In this document: positions 42,771-50,196 of the stretch, piece after piece
Layout: every line of letters starts with the position of its first letter
How positions within the stretch are numbered: position 1 is the stretch's first letter
Source: Allomesorhizobium sp043769475
Lineage (GTDB): Bacteria > Pseudomonadota > Alphaproteobacteria > Rhizobiales > Rhizobiaceae
DNA length: 64,000 bases
Direction: 5' to 3'
NCBI RefSeq assembly: GCF_043769475.1
Contig: NZ_CP171729.1
Coordinates: 5,270,001-5,334,000 of the forward strand
Notes under the pieces: model-generated
Databases searched by the model: none
Told to the model about the DNA's origin: nothing
Seen by the model: the letters and a program-made list of their open reading frames with translations, nothing else
Program-made: the position numbers and the translations under genes

Positions 42771-43106
42771 TTGGCTGTAACTTGCGGCCACAAGAGCAAC
42801 AACACAAAAGGCAATGAATTATCAACTTGGGTAGCGCCGGAACCTCACGCCTTCTCTGGCGTCAACTCGATTGAACTGACTAAGACTCCGCCATTGGGTT
42901 TTTCCTTAGATTCGAAGCCTTTAGCCTCGTTCTCGTCGCGCCAAAAAGCCTTTTCTGTTGGAATGACTTACAGGATAACTCGACACCAGCGAATGATGTT
43001 GAGCAGGTTATTCGCTGACGCTAAGTTTGATTTCGCAAATGGAAGTCAAAAGAACAAGATTAAATTTGAAGGGTTCACGGGAAACGAAGCAATTTTACTT
43101 CAGTAA
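42771..43106 (+). CDS. hypothetical protein, weakly supported
   Basis: A 111-codon open frame from a TTG, with no recognisable domain. It falls in a segment that is less GC-rich than its surroundings and sits directly behind the IS element. Its amino-acid make-up is unremarkable, with many Ser, Lys and Asn residues unlike neighbouring genes. There is no clear ribosome-binding site. It may be the remains of a gene cut by the IS insertion or a chance open frame. Confidence 0.25.
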   Translation: MAVTCGHKSNNTKGNELSTWVAPEPHAFSGVNSIELTKTPPLGFSLDSKPLASFSSRQKAFSVGMTYRITRHQRMMLSRLFADAKFDFANGSQKNKIKFEGFTGNEAILLQ

Positions 43107-43136
43107 ATGATAAGTTTATTTAGTTAGCCGCCTATG

Positions 43137-43178
43137 ATATCAGATTCTATCCTATCATTGTTGTCTAACATCTGATAT
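43137..43178. repeat. Inverted repeat in the AT-rich gap
   Basis: atatcaga (43137-43144) and tctgatat (43171-43178) are exact complements separated by 26 nt in a stretch that is about 29% G+C (43081-43200). The gap from 43107 to 43407 otherwise holds no recognisable gene or RNA; a 79-codon frame at 43236-43475 overlaps the next gene and looks spurious. It may be a site for a regulator, a terminus of a degraded mobile element or chance. Confidence 0.3.
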
Positions 43179-43407
43179 TAGTATAATCTAAATTAAGGCA
43201 ACGTCTTTTTATGCCTTGCCAGAGGTTCCATTCATGTGCAACCTTGGCGTGTCAGCAGGCATGCTGGCGCGCGTGGGTGGGCGGACCGAATGAATGAACG
43301 GAAAGGGCATCGAGATTGGTTGAGGCGGCTCGCCCAAGAACGTTTTGCCACGTCTGACTATGGATCTGATGAAGAATCCACCGCGGAAGCCAGTCAGGGA
43401 TTAAACC

Positions 43408-43818
43408 ATGAACTTCGCAATCTATGCGATCCTGGCCGCTGCTTTGCTGACGATCGCCGGCTGCACCACCGATGATTATGATGGCTGTCGCGGAACGGGC
43501 TGCCTGGTGGATAGGCCAGATGAAAGGCGGCGAAGCGTCATCGACGACAGGCCGCAATTCGACAGGAATGGCAATCCCAATTTCGATGCGCGGGGCCGCT
43601 ATATCGGGTGCCGTGGGGTAGGTTGTGAAGTCGACGATCCTGATGATGACGATCAAACCGTCGACGACAGACCGCAATACGATAGCGAAGGCAATCCCAA
43701 CTTCGATACACAGGGCAACTACCAAGGATGCCGAGGCATCGGTTGCGAGGTCGATACGCCCGACGACGACGGTTCGTCGGACAATGACAGTTCGTCGGAC
43801 GACGATGATTCTGAGTGA
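43408..43818 (+). CDS. acidic repeat lipoprotein, unknown function
   Basis: A 136-aa predicted outer- or inner-membrane lipoprotein, with lipobox LLTIAGC and lipidated Cys19. After this come two near-identical repeats of 40 residues (starting about 46 and 86) with the consensus DDRPQ[FY]Dx2GNPNFD, then GxYxGCRGxGCEVDxPDDD. A shorter copy GCRGTGCLVDRPDE is at 26-39. Each unit holds a Cys pair, C-R-G-x-G-C. The tail is nearly all Asp and Ser. The pattern G-N-P-N-F-D and the acidic loops suggest calcium or other cation binding or a structural surface role; this is a guess. No homologue family is known to me. Confidence 0.75.
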   Translation: MNFAIYAILAAALLTIAGCTTDDYDGCRGTGCLVDRPDERRRSVIDDRPQFDRNGNPNFDARGRYIGCRGVGCEVDDPDDDDQTVDDRPQYDSEGNPNFDTQGNYQGCRGIGCEVDTPDDDGSSDNDSSSDDDDSE

Positions 43819-43851
43819 TGGGTCCTGCGATAAGGAAAGGAATAGCCACTC

Positions 43852-44286
43852 ATGCCTGAATTCAACAGCCTTATCCGTCGACCTGCCAAACTCGTCATGA
43901 TCAGCCTGGCGGGGCTGGGGATTACTCTGACGTCTGCCTTCGCCGCAAAGCACGACTGCGGCGGTGTAAAGGTCGAAGTGACGACGGCGCGCAAGCAGGA
44001 ATATGCCCCTCTCGTCGCGTCGGCGATGGAGAACAAGGTCAAGTCTGCACAGGTGGAATTTAGCACGATCATGGAGAGCGGGGACTGGAGTGCCGCTTAC
44101 GTCTCCACGCCCGTGAGCGATGACGGCATGATGTTCTTCCAGACAGTCAACGGAAAGAAGCATTTTCGCGAGGTATGGGGCGGCTACGCCGATCCGTCGG
44201 AAAAACCTGAACTGGTATCCTGGGCAGAGAAACTCGGAGCGCCGCAAGATCTGGCAAAGTGTTTTGCCGAGACAGTTACGGAATGA
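43852..44286 (+). CDS. secreted protein of unknown function
   Basis: A 144-aa protein with a signal peptide (LVMISLAGLGITLTSAFAAKH, cleavage near AFA-AK). The mature part has DCGGVKVEVTTARKQEYAPL, then GDWSAAYVSTPVSDDGMMFFQ and two Cys (DCGG, AKCFAE) that could form a disulfide. It lies 33 nt after the repeat lipoprotein and is probably in the same operon; the pair may act together in the envelope. No family recognised. Confidence 0.65.
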   Translation: MPEFNSLIRRPAKLVMISLAGLGITLTSAFAAKHDCGGVKVEVTTARKQEYAPLVASAMENKVKSAQVEFSTIMESGDWSAAYVSTPVSDDGMMFFQTVNGKKHFREVWGGYADPSEKPELVSWAEKLGAPQDLAKCFAETVTE

Positions 44287-44360
44287 CGGTGATGATCGCC
44301 GGAGACGGTACCATTGGCGGGGCGAACCTAGCCCGTGGATTTCTAAACGGAGGACGATCG

Positions 44361-44771
44361 ATGAAAACCGCGATACTCACTGCTGCCACGGTTCTGGCTA
44401 TGCCGGCTTTGGCATTCGCTCAGGACAAGTGCTACGACGACGCCAAGGATCAGCTTGCACTGAACGAGTGCGCCGATGTTGCGTTCAAGAAATCCGACAA
44501 GAAGCTCAACGAGCTTTATAAGCAGATCGAAACGCGCCTGAAGGACGATGCGGATACCAAGAAGCTTCTCATTCAAGCCCAGCGCGATTGGGTCAAATTT
44601 CGCGACGCCGAGTGCAGTTTCCAGACTGCAGAAGCGGCCGGAGGAAGCATGATGCCAATGCTCGTCGCGCAGTGCATGGACGGCTTGGCGCAGTCCCGCG
44701 TCAAAGATTTCGAGGGTTACCTGAATTGCGAGGAGGGGGACATGAGCTGCCCCGTTCCGGCCGCGAACTGA
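44361..44771 (+). CDS. LprI-like (lysozyme inhibitor LprI N-terminal domain) secreted protein
   Basis: A 136-aa secreted protein with signal peptide MKTAILTAATVLAMPALAFA. The mature part has the LprI/DUF1311 pattern KCYDDAKDQLALNECADVAFKKSDKKLNELYKQI (in parts), followed by LIQAQRDWVKFRDAECSFQTAE and AQCMDGLAQSRVKDF. Cys residues are conserved in the family. CGGAGGACGATCG is a good ribosome-binding site. Family members bind or inhibit lysozyme or act in the cell envelope; function here is inferred only from the family. Confidence 0.85.
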   Translation: MKTAILTAATVLAMPALAFAQDKCYDDAKDQLALNECADVAFKKSDKKLNELYKQIETRLKDDADTKKLLIQAQRDWVKFRDAECSFQTAEAAGGSMMPMLVAQCMDGLAQSRVKDFEGYLNCEEGDMSCPVPAAN

Positions 44772-44953
44772 TACATCCCACAACTGGCTGGATCACGATG
44801 AAGCCGGCGGCGAGCGTCACATCTCCGCCAAACTGACGCTACGGGAGTTGCATCTCACTTTCGGCCAAGATCATTCGGCAAAACAAGCATAGCGCCGCCA
44901 TGCCGCAGAGCGGCGCGGTAGCGGGACGCCGGCGATTCCGTTAAGCAATTGCC

Positions 44954-45370
44954 ATGGCAGGCCATAGGACATCGCTGGTTTGGTTTCAGACGCTGCGGCG
45001 CGACCGCGCGCTGTTTGCCGCGGCCGCGACGCTGGTTCTCTTCGCACATCTTTTCCAGCCGCTGGCCGAGGCGAATGCCGCAAACACCGCCAAGGCCTGG
45101 GTGATCTGCACTATGTTCGGCGAGGCCAAGTCCCAGGCCGCAGATGGCGCTTTGCCGCCTCCGGGAGCCGCAGACGATTGCCCGACCTGCATCGGCGGCC
45201 CCTGCGCCGGCATGGATGCCCCGCCAAAGCTTTCAGCGGGTTCCGAGCCCGCCTTCGCCGCGCCGCCGGCCTATGCCGGCCAGTTCCCGCATTGGCTCAA
45301 GACGGAGAACCCGCCGGGCCGTCTGAATGAACCTCCGCCGGCCATCCGCGCCCCGCCGCTTTCCGCCTGA
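44954..45370 (+). CDS. DUF2946-like exported protein, probably copper-related
   Basis: A 138-aa protein with an N-terminal helix that works as a signal anchor (LFAAAATLVLFAHLFQPLAEA). The central part has VICTMFGEAKSQAAD and the Cys pair CPTCIGGPCAGMD, which resembles DUF2946-like metal-linked proteins (often next to copper transport genes). The C-terminus is Pro-rich. It lies 64 nt upstream of the YcnI/PCu(A)C gene, in a likely copper operon. Confidence 0.7.
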   Translation: MAGHRTSLVWFQTLRRDRALFAAAATLVLFAHLFQPLAEANAANTAKAWVICTMFGEAKSQAADGALPPPGAADDCPTCIGGPCAGMDAPPKLSAGSEPAFAAPPAYAGQFPHWLKTENPPGRLNEPPPAIRAPPLSA

Positions 45371-45434
45371 AACAAGAATGCTCTTGCGCCCTGCGCGCGG
45401 GAGAAAATCTGTTTTGGACGCGAAAGGAAACACC

Positions 45435-46394
45435 ATGCGCCGAATTCTCATGCCGCTTGCCGCAGCCTGTGCGCTGACGGCCATCTCGATCATCACCGCC
45501 CACGCCCACGCCTCGCTCGAAAGGCGCGAAGCCTCGCCGGGCTCATACAAGGCGGTCCTTAAAATCCCCCACGGCTGCGACGGGCAGGCGACCCATACGG
45601 TGCGCCTGCAAATCCCCGAGGGATATATCGGCGTGAAGCCGATGCCGAAGCCAGGCTGGACGGTCGCGACGGTCAAGGGCGACTATGCCAGGAAATACGA
45701 CCTGCACGGCGAGGAGGTCGCTTCCGGCGTCACCGAAGTGACCTGGAGCGGTGGTGATCTGCCTGACGATTTCTACGACGAATTCACGGTCAGCGGCACG
45801 CTGGCCGGCGTCGAGGTCGGGCAGATGCTGTTCTTCAAGGCAACGCAGCTTTGCGCCGATGGCGAGGTTGCGTGGATCGAGGAGCCGGCCGAAGGCCAGG
45901 ATCCGCATTCGCTTGAATATCCGGCGCCGATTCTGAAGATTGCTGCGGCCGGCAATGGCCATGAAGGACATGGCGCACCGGCTGATGCGGCAGTCACGAT
46001 CGGAAATCTCGAAATCACCGGCCAGTGGGCGCGCGCGATGCTGCCCGGCCAGCCGGCCGGCGGCGGCTATATGACCATTTCCAACAAGGGCAGCGAGCCC
46101 GACCGCCTCGTGTCGATCACCTCGGCCGTTGCAGGCAGGGCCGAGGTCCATTCGATGGAGGTGGTGGACGGCGTGATGGTGATGCGGCCGGTGACCGGCG
46201 GGCTGGACATTCCGGCCGGCGCCACGGTCGAACTGAAGCCCGGCGGCCTGCACCTGATGTTCATGGAGGTGGCCGCGCGCTTCGAGGCGGGCGGGATCGT
46301 GCCGCTGACGCTGGAGTTCGAGAAAGCCGGCAAGGTCGAGCTGACGCTGCCGGTCAAGGCGGCCGCCGGCGGCGAGGATCATTCGAACCACTGA
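45435..46394 (+). CDS. YcnI (DUF1775)/PCu(A)C fusion protein, periplasmic copper handling
   Basis: A 319-aa secreted protein with a signal peptide ending near AHAHA. The YcnI domain follows (residues about 23-170): HASLERREASPGSYK with the metal His at the mature N-terminus, then KIPHGCDGQATHTVRLQIPEG. The PCu(A)C domain (about 190-310) has the motif VHSMEVVDGVMVM and later GLHLMFMEV, matching H-x-M...M-x-M...H-x-M of the cytochrome oxidase CuA-assembly chaperone. The two domains are usually encoded by separate neighbouring genes. The fusion would place two copper sites in one polypeptide. Confidence 0.88.
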   Translation: MRRILMPLAAACALTAISIITAHAHASLERREASPGSYKAVLKIPHGCDGQATHTVRLQIPEGYIGVKPMPKPGWTVATVKGDYARKYDLHGEEVASGVTEVTWSGGDLPDDFYDEFTVSGTLAGVEVGQMLFFKATQLCADGEVAWIEEPAEGQDPHSLEYPAPILKIAAAGNGHEGHGAPADAAVTIGNLEITGQWARAMLPGQPAGGGYMTISNKGSEPDRLVSITSAVAGRAEVHSMEVVDGVMVMRPVTGGLDIPAGATVELKPGGLHLMFMEVAARFEAGGIVPLTLEFEKAGKVELTLPVKAAAGGEDHSNH

Positions 46395-46453
46395 TACGGG
46401 AACGTCGTGCGGGCTTCGGTGTTAACTTCGCCTATGCACAGGGGAGGACGCCG

Positions 46454-46843
46454 ATGGCCCGCACGACGAAACCGATCGACGAAATGACCGCCAAACGACG
46501 CGCGGCCGAAGCCGGAAAGCCGGCGGTCGACCGGCCGGCGAGCGACGCGCTGGAGAAGCGCATCGAGCGGCTGGAGCGGCGGCTGGAGGACAGCGTTCGC
46601 GGCAATGACGGGCTAGGTATATCGCGAACCGATCGCGGCCTCGACGACAGCGAGACCGAAGACGCGCTGAAACGCGCGGTCGTCCGCTCGAACATCAAGC
46701 GCGGCAGCCGCAAGGCCTGGAGAGTCCCGCGCCTATTCCGCCGCTTGCGGTCTGGCGGCCAACTCGGCCTCGGCCGGCCTCGGCCGATGGACGAACGTCA
46801 CCAGCACGAAGGAGATGATCATCAGAAGATACCAGGAGCCTAG
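46454..46843 (+). CDS. small charged protein with coiled-coil segment
   Basis: A 129-aa protein starting MARTTKPIDEMTAKRRAAEA and carrying a likely coiled coil (EKRIERLERRLEDSVRG). The ATG at 46454 has GGGGAGGA just upstream. The last 37 codons run across the 3' end of the convergent DUF817 gene (110-nt overlap), are Arg/Gly/Pro-rich, and look less like real protein; the C-terminus could reflect a shifted stop. Function unknown. Confidence 0.5.
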   Translation: MARTTKPIDEMTAKRRAAEAGKPAVDRPASDALEKRIERLERRLEDSVRGNDGLGISRTDRGLDDSETEDALKRAVVRSNIKRGSRKAWRVPRLFRRLRSGGQLGLGRPRPMDERHQHEGDDHQKIPGA

Positions 46844-47614
46844 CTTCTGGATCGATACCGGCGTCCAAGCGTCCCGCTGTCCCGGATAAATCCACGCACG
46901 GGACCATGTGCCAATATTCTCTGCGAACCAGATGAACAGCGCGACCAGCAGGAAGCCGACCAGCAGCGGCATTTTGTGGCGGACACGGAAGACGCGGTAG
47001 TGAACGACCGTGCGGAAATAGAGGATCGCCGTCGCGGCAAACAGCCAGTAGCGAATGTCGACGACATAGTGGTGAGCAAAGAAATTAACGTAGATCGCGA
47101 CCGCCAGAACGGCTGTCGCCCAGAGCGGCGGATAAGCGGCGTAGCGCATGTCGAAAATTCGCGAGATGCGGGCGAGATAGGAACCCACCGCAGCATACAT
47201 GAAGCCTGAAAACAGGGGCACGCCGCCGATCCGAAACAGGCTCTCCTCAGGATAGATCCAGGAGCCGGCCGATGTCTTGAACAGCTCCATCGCGGTGCCG
47301 ACGACGTGAAAGATCAGGATCACTTTGGCTTCGGCGAGCGTTTCGAGTTTGAAGCCCAGCATGCCGATCTGGATTGCCAGAGCGGCGAGAAACAGGAAAT
47401 CGTAGCGTTCGATGCTTGCGTCATCCGGCCAGAACAATCGCGTCGCGATGATCAGGGCCAGCATTGCGCCGCCGAACAGGCAGGCCCATGCCTGTTTCAG
47501 GCCGAACACCAGGAACTCGACCAATGCACCGTAAAGGCCGCGCGCCGGAAGCCGGTCGAGCACGCCATGGGCTGCGGCGTCGATCCGTGCTTCGACCGAC
47601 GTGAAGCGTTTCAA
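46733..47614 (-). CDS. DUF817 family membrane protein
   Basis: A 293-aa protein with about eight transmembrane helices. It has family features such as EFLVFGLKQAWACLFGGAML (near residue 30), HVVGTAMELFKTSAGSWIYPE and IPGQRDAWTPVSIQKLGSWYL (IYPGQRDAWTPV). The function of DUF817 proteins is unknown. The start overlaps the stop of the nucleotidase gene by ATGA, so the two are co-translated. Confidence 0.92.
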   Translation of the reverse strand: MKRFTSVEARIDAAAHGVLDRLPARGLYGALVEFLVFGLKQAWACLFGGAMLALIIATRLFWPDDASIERYDFLFLAALAIQIGMLGFKLETLAEAKVILIFHVVGTAMELFKTSAGSWIYPEESLFRIGGVPLFSGFMYAAVGSYLARISRIFDMRYAAYPPLWATAVLAVAIYVNFFAHHYVVDIRYWLFAATAILYFRTVVHYRVFRVRHKMPLLVGFLLVALFIWFAENIGTWSRAWIYPGQRDAWTPVSIQKLGSWYLLMIISFVLVTFVHRPRPAEAELAARPQAAE

Positions 47615-48321
47615 GCCTTGGGATCCTGGATCAGCGTGTTGAGGAAGCTGGCGAGATCGTCGGTCACGAAATCAACCGCATCGTCGAAAGCCGGATCGCG
47701 TTCCCAGATTTCGGAGAACGTCGGCTCGAAATTCTTCGGCACGATCAGCACGGTCAGCATGCCGAGCGCCTTGGGCACGATGAGATTGCGCGCCAGATCC
47801 TCGAACATCACGGCATTGCGCCCGGCGATCTGGTGGAGTTCCAGGAATTTGTCATATGTCTGCTGCGCCGGCTTCGGGGTCAGGCCGGCCGCGACGATGT
47901 CGAAGATGTCGTCGAAATGATCAAGTATGCCGAGCTGCCGCGCGGTGCGCTCGGCGTGGCCGCGGTCGCCATTGGTGAAGATGAACTTGCGGCCCGGCAA
48001 CTGCTTGATCGCGACGCCCAGCACCGGGTCGGGCACCAGCCAGGAATAGTCGATGTCGTGGACCTTGTTGAGGAAGTCGTCGGGGTCGATCTTGTGGCGC
48101 TGCATTAGGCCCGACAGGGTCGTCCCGTATTCTTGATAAAGCTCCTTCTGCAGCTTTCGCGCTTCCTCGCGCGGCAGCGTCAGCAACTCCGACACATAGG
48201 CCGTCATCTTCTGATCGATCTGCGAGAACAGATTGGTGTGGTGCGGGTAGAGCGTGTTGTCGAGGTCGAACACCCAGTCGGTGACATGGGCGAAGCGCGC
48301 GGAATCCGGAAGCTCGGTCAT
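47611..48321 (-). CDS. pyrimidine 5'-nucleotidase, HAD superfamily (SDT1-like)
   Basis: A 236-aa HAD phosphatase that should dephosphorylate pyrimidine nucleoside monophosphates. Motif I is FDLDNTLYPHHTNLF, motif II is KFIFTNGDRGHAERT, the Lys of motif III is in GLTPKPAQQTYD, and motif IV is VMFEDLARNL. The cap region between motifs I and II is the one found in TIGR01993 enzymes. ATG 48321 (MTELPDSARFAHVTDW) was chosen on family length; the frame is open to 48414. Confidence 0.92.
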   Translation of the reverse strand: MTELPDSARFAHVTDWVFDLDNTLYPHHTNLFSQIDQKMTAYVSELLTLPREEARKLQKELYQEYGTTLSGLMQRHKIDPDDFLNKVHDIDYSWLVPDPVLGVAIKQLPGRKFIFTNGDRGHAERTARQLGILDHFDDIFDIVAAGLTPKPAQQTYDKFLELHQIAGRNAVMFEDLARNLIVPKALGMLTVLIVPKNFEPTFSEIWERDPAFDDAVDFVTDDLASFLNTLIQDPKA

Positions 48322-48484
48322 AGGGTTCCTTACGCAAACATCGAGACTTTTGGAAGCCGGTCGCCTGGCCGCTCTGTCGCAACCGATGGTGGTGCAAATG
48401 CCGCGATGGCTCAAATTTTAGCTATGGCGGAAAGGAGACCTTCAGCGCTTTGCGGCATTGAAGCTGCCTGGGCGGAGGCGGCGG

Positions 48485-49246
48485 ATGACCAGCGTTATCG
48501 TGAGATCGGCAATCGTGGCGCTTCTGGCCGCCGCCGTCTCGGTGCTGATTGTTTCGGGGACCGTTCCAGCACTTGGCGGCACGGTGGACGGGACAGCCAT
48601 CCTGATGTGCATCCTGTGCCCGCTGGCGACGGCGTGGCCGGCCAGCGCCTTCACCTTCTGGCAAAGCGACAGGCTGAAGCAGGCGCATCGCGAACTCGCC
48701 CGCGCGCACGCGCAGCTTGCCGCGGCGCATCGCCGCCTGGCCGAAAAGGCGAGCCGTGACGACATGACCGGGATGCTCAACCGCGAAAGCTTCTTCGCGG
48801 CTCTCGATCGATCGCGACGCAAGTCGGATCGCGGCGCGCTGCTGATTATCGACGCCGACCATTTCAAGAAGATCAACGACAGTTTCGGCCATCTGACGGG
48901 CGACCGGGCTCTGCTCGAGATCGCGGCGGCCATCACCCGCGGCGTCCGCGGCGGCGACGTGCTCGGCCGGATCGGCGGCGAGGAATTCGGGGTCTTCCTA
49001 GTTGGCGCTACGGCGAAGGAAACCGAGCGTGTCGCCGAGCGCATCCGCCGCGAGGTCGAATTGATCCGCTTCCGCCCGATCGACGAGCGGACGATCCCGC
49101 TGACTGTCAGCATAGGCGGTGCCAATTGTGCGGCCGAAGCAAGCGTGTCCGACCTGATGCGCGCCGCCGACAAGCGGCTCTACGAGGCCAAGAACGGCGG
49201 CCGCAATCTGGTCATCGTTGAAGACGGGATTGCCGAAGCGGCTTAG
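48485..49246 (+). CDS. diguanylate cyclase with membrane anchor
   Basis: A 253-aa protein. Two N-terminal helices (VRSAIVALLAAAVSVLIV, GTAILMCILCPLATAWPA) are followed by a short coiled coil and a GGDEF domain (about residues 80-245). The active site is GGEEF (in RIGGEEFGVFL). The product-inhibition I-site RxxD is present as RGGD, five residues upstream. It should make cyclic-di-GMP from two GTP. No sensor domain is evident. ATG 48485 has GGAGG upstream. Its 3' end overlaps the convergent DMT transporter gene by 35 nt. Confidence 0.92.
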   Translation: MTSVIVRSAIVALLAAAVSVLIVSGTVPALGGTVDGTAILMCILCPLATAWPASAFTFWQSDRLKQAHRELARAHAQLAAAHRRLAEKASRDDMTGMLNRESFFAALDRSRRKSDRGALLIIDADHFKKINDSFGHLTGDRALLEIAAAITRGVRGGDVLGRIGGEEFGVFLVGATAKETERVAERIRREVELIRFRPIDERTIPLTVSIGGANCAAEASVSDLMRAADKRLYEAKNGGRNLVIVEDGIAEAA

Positions 49247-50186
49247 ACGAAGCATTCCCGGCCTGATCGAGCGGCCAACTTACCCTTTGGCGGCGCTTCC
49301 TTTTTACGCGCTGCTCGCGGAAGAAGATGAACAGGCCAGCCGCCACGATGATCGCAGCGCCCGCCAGCATGGCCGGACGCGGAATGTCGCCGAAGACCAG
49401 CCAGCCGAAAATCACCGCCCATAGAAGCAGCGTGTACTGGAACGGCGCGACGGTCGCGGCGTCGGCGAGCTTCAGCGCGCGGTTGACGCAGACATGCGCG
49501 ACCATCGCGACGACACCGAGCAGGGCGAGCAGGGCGAAATCCGGCGCACTGGGCGTCACCCAGCCGAACGGTGCGGTGGCGAGCCCGAACAGGCCTGCGC
49601 CGATCGTCTGCCAGAAGACCAGCGTCGTGTCCGGCGTGGCGCGCAACGAGCGGCCCGACAGCATCATGAAGGCGAAGGCGAAGCTGCCGAAGATCGAGAT
49701 CAGCGCTGGAGCGGTCAGCGTGGCGGCGGACGGCTCCAGCGCCACGATGACACCGACGAAGCCGATGAAGATCGCGGTCCAGCGCCGCCAGCCGACATGC
49801 TCGCCGAGCAGGAAGGGCGAAAGCGCTGCAACGTAGATCGGCGCCGCCAGCCAGTAGGTCATCACGTCCGCGAGCGGCAGGTAGATCACCGCAAAATAGA
49901 AGCAGTAGACTTCGAGCGATGACAGGATGACGCGCAGCACCTGCATGCGGGGCTGTTCGACACTGACCAGCGAGCGAACACCCGCCTTCCAGATGAATGG
50001 CGACAGGATCAGCAGCGCCGCCGCGCTGCGGATCAAAAGCACCTGGCCGACGCTGTAGGTCGCGACCAGCCATTTGCCCATCACATCGTTGAGCGAGAAC
50101 AGGAGGATGCCGGCCAGCATCACGGCGATGCCTAGCTGCGTCGAGCGAGAGGCGCTTGGATGGGCCGGCAGTGCTTCCACGGTCAT
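49212..50186 (-). CDS. DMT superfamily transporter (EamA domains)
   Basis: A 324-aa protein with ten transmembrane helices in two EamA repeats. The first helix region is GIAVMLAGILLFSLNDVMGKW, the other typical segment is TYWLAAPIYVAALSPFLLGEHVGWRRW. The C-terminus is basic (KRKRRQRVSW). Such exporters expel amino acids, aromatic compounds or sugar derivatives. It lies 10 nt downstream of the enolase superfamily gene on the same strand and thus belongs to the TRAP operon. ATG 50186 (MTVEALPAHPS) was chosen over 50225, which would overlap the upstream stop. Confidence 0.88.
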   Translation of the reverse strand: MTVEALPAHPSASRSTQLGIAVMLAGILLFSLNDVMGKWLVATYSVGQVLLIRSAAALLILSPFIWKAGVRSLVSVEQPRMQVLRVILSSLEVYCFYFAVIYLPLADVMTYWLAAPIYVAALSPFLLGEHVGWRRWTAIFIGFVGVIVALEPSAATLTAPALISIFGSFAFAFMMLSGRSLRATPDTTLVFWQTIGAGLFGLATAPFGWVTPSAPDFALLALLGVVAMVAHVCVNRALKLADAATVAPFQYTLLLWAVIFGWLVFGDIPRPAMLAGAAIIVAAGLFIFFREQRVKRKRRQRVSWPLDQAGNASSKPLRQSRLQR

Positions 50187-50196
50187 CTTTTGGTTC

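Noticed and set aside
43081..43200. Possible CRISPR or phage attachment site in the AT-rich stretch
   Set aside because: Only one inverted repeat is present; there are no regularly spaced repeats, no cas genes, no tRNA and no integrase nearby.
43236..43475. 79-codon open frame upstream of the repeat lipoprotein
   Set aside because: It overlaps the lipoprotein start, has no ribosome-binding site and no family similarity.
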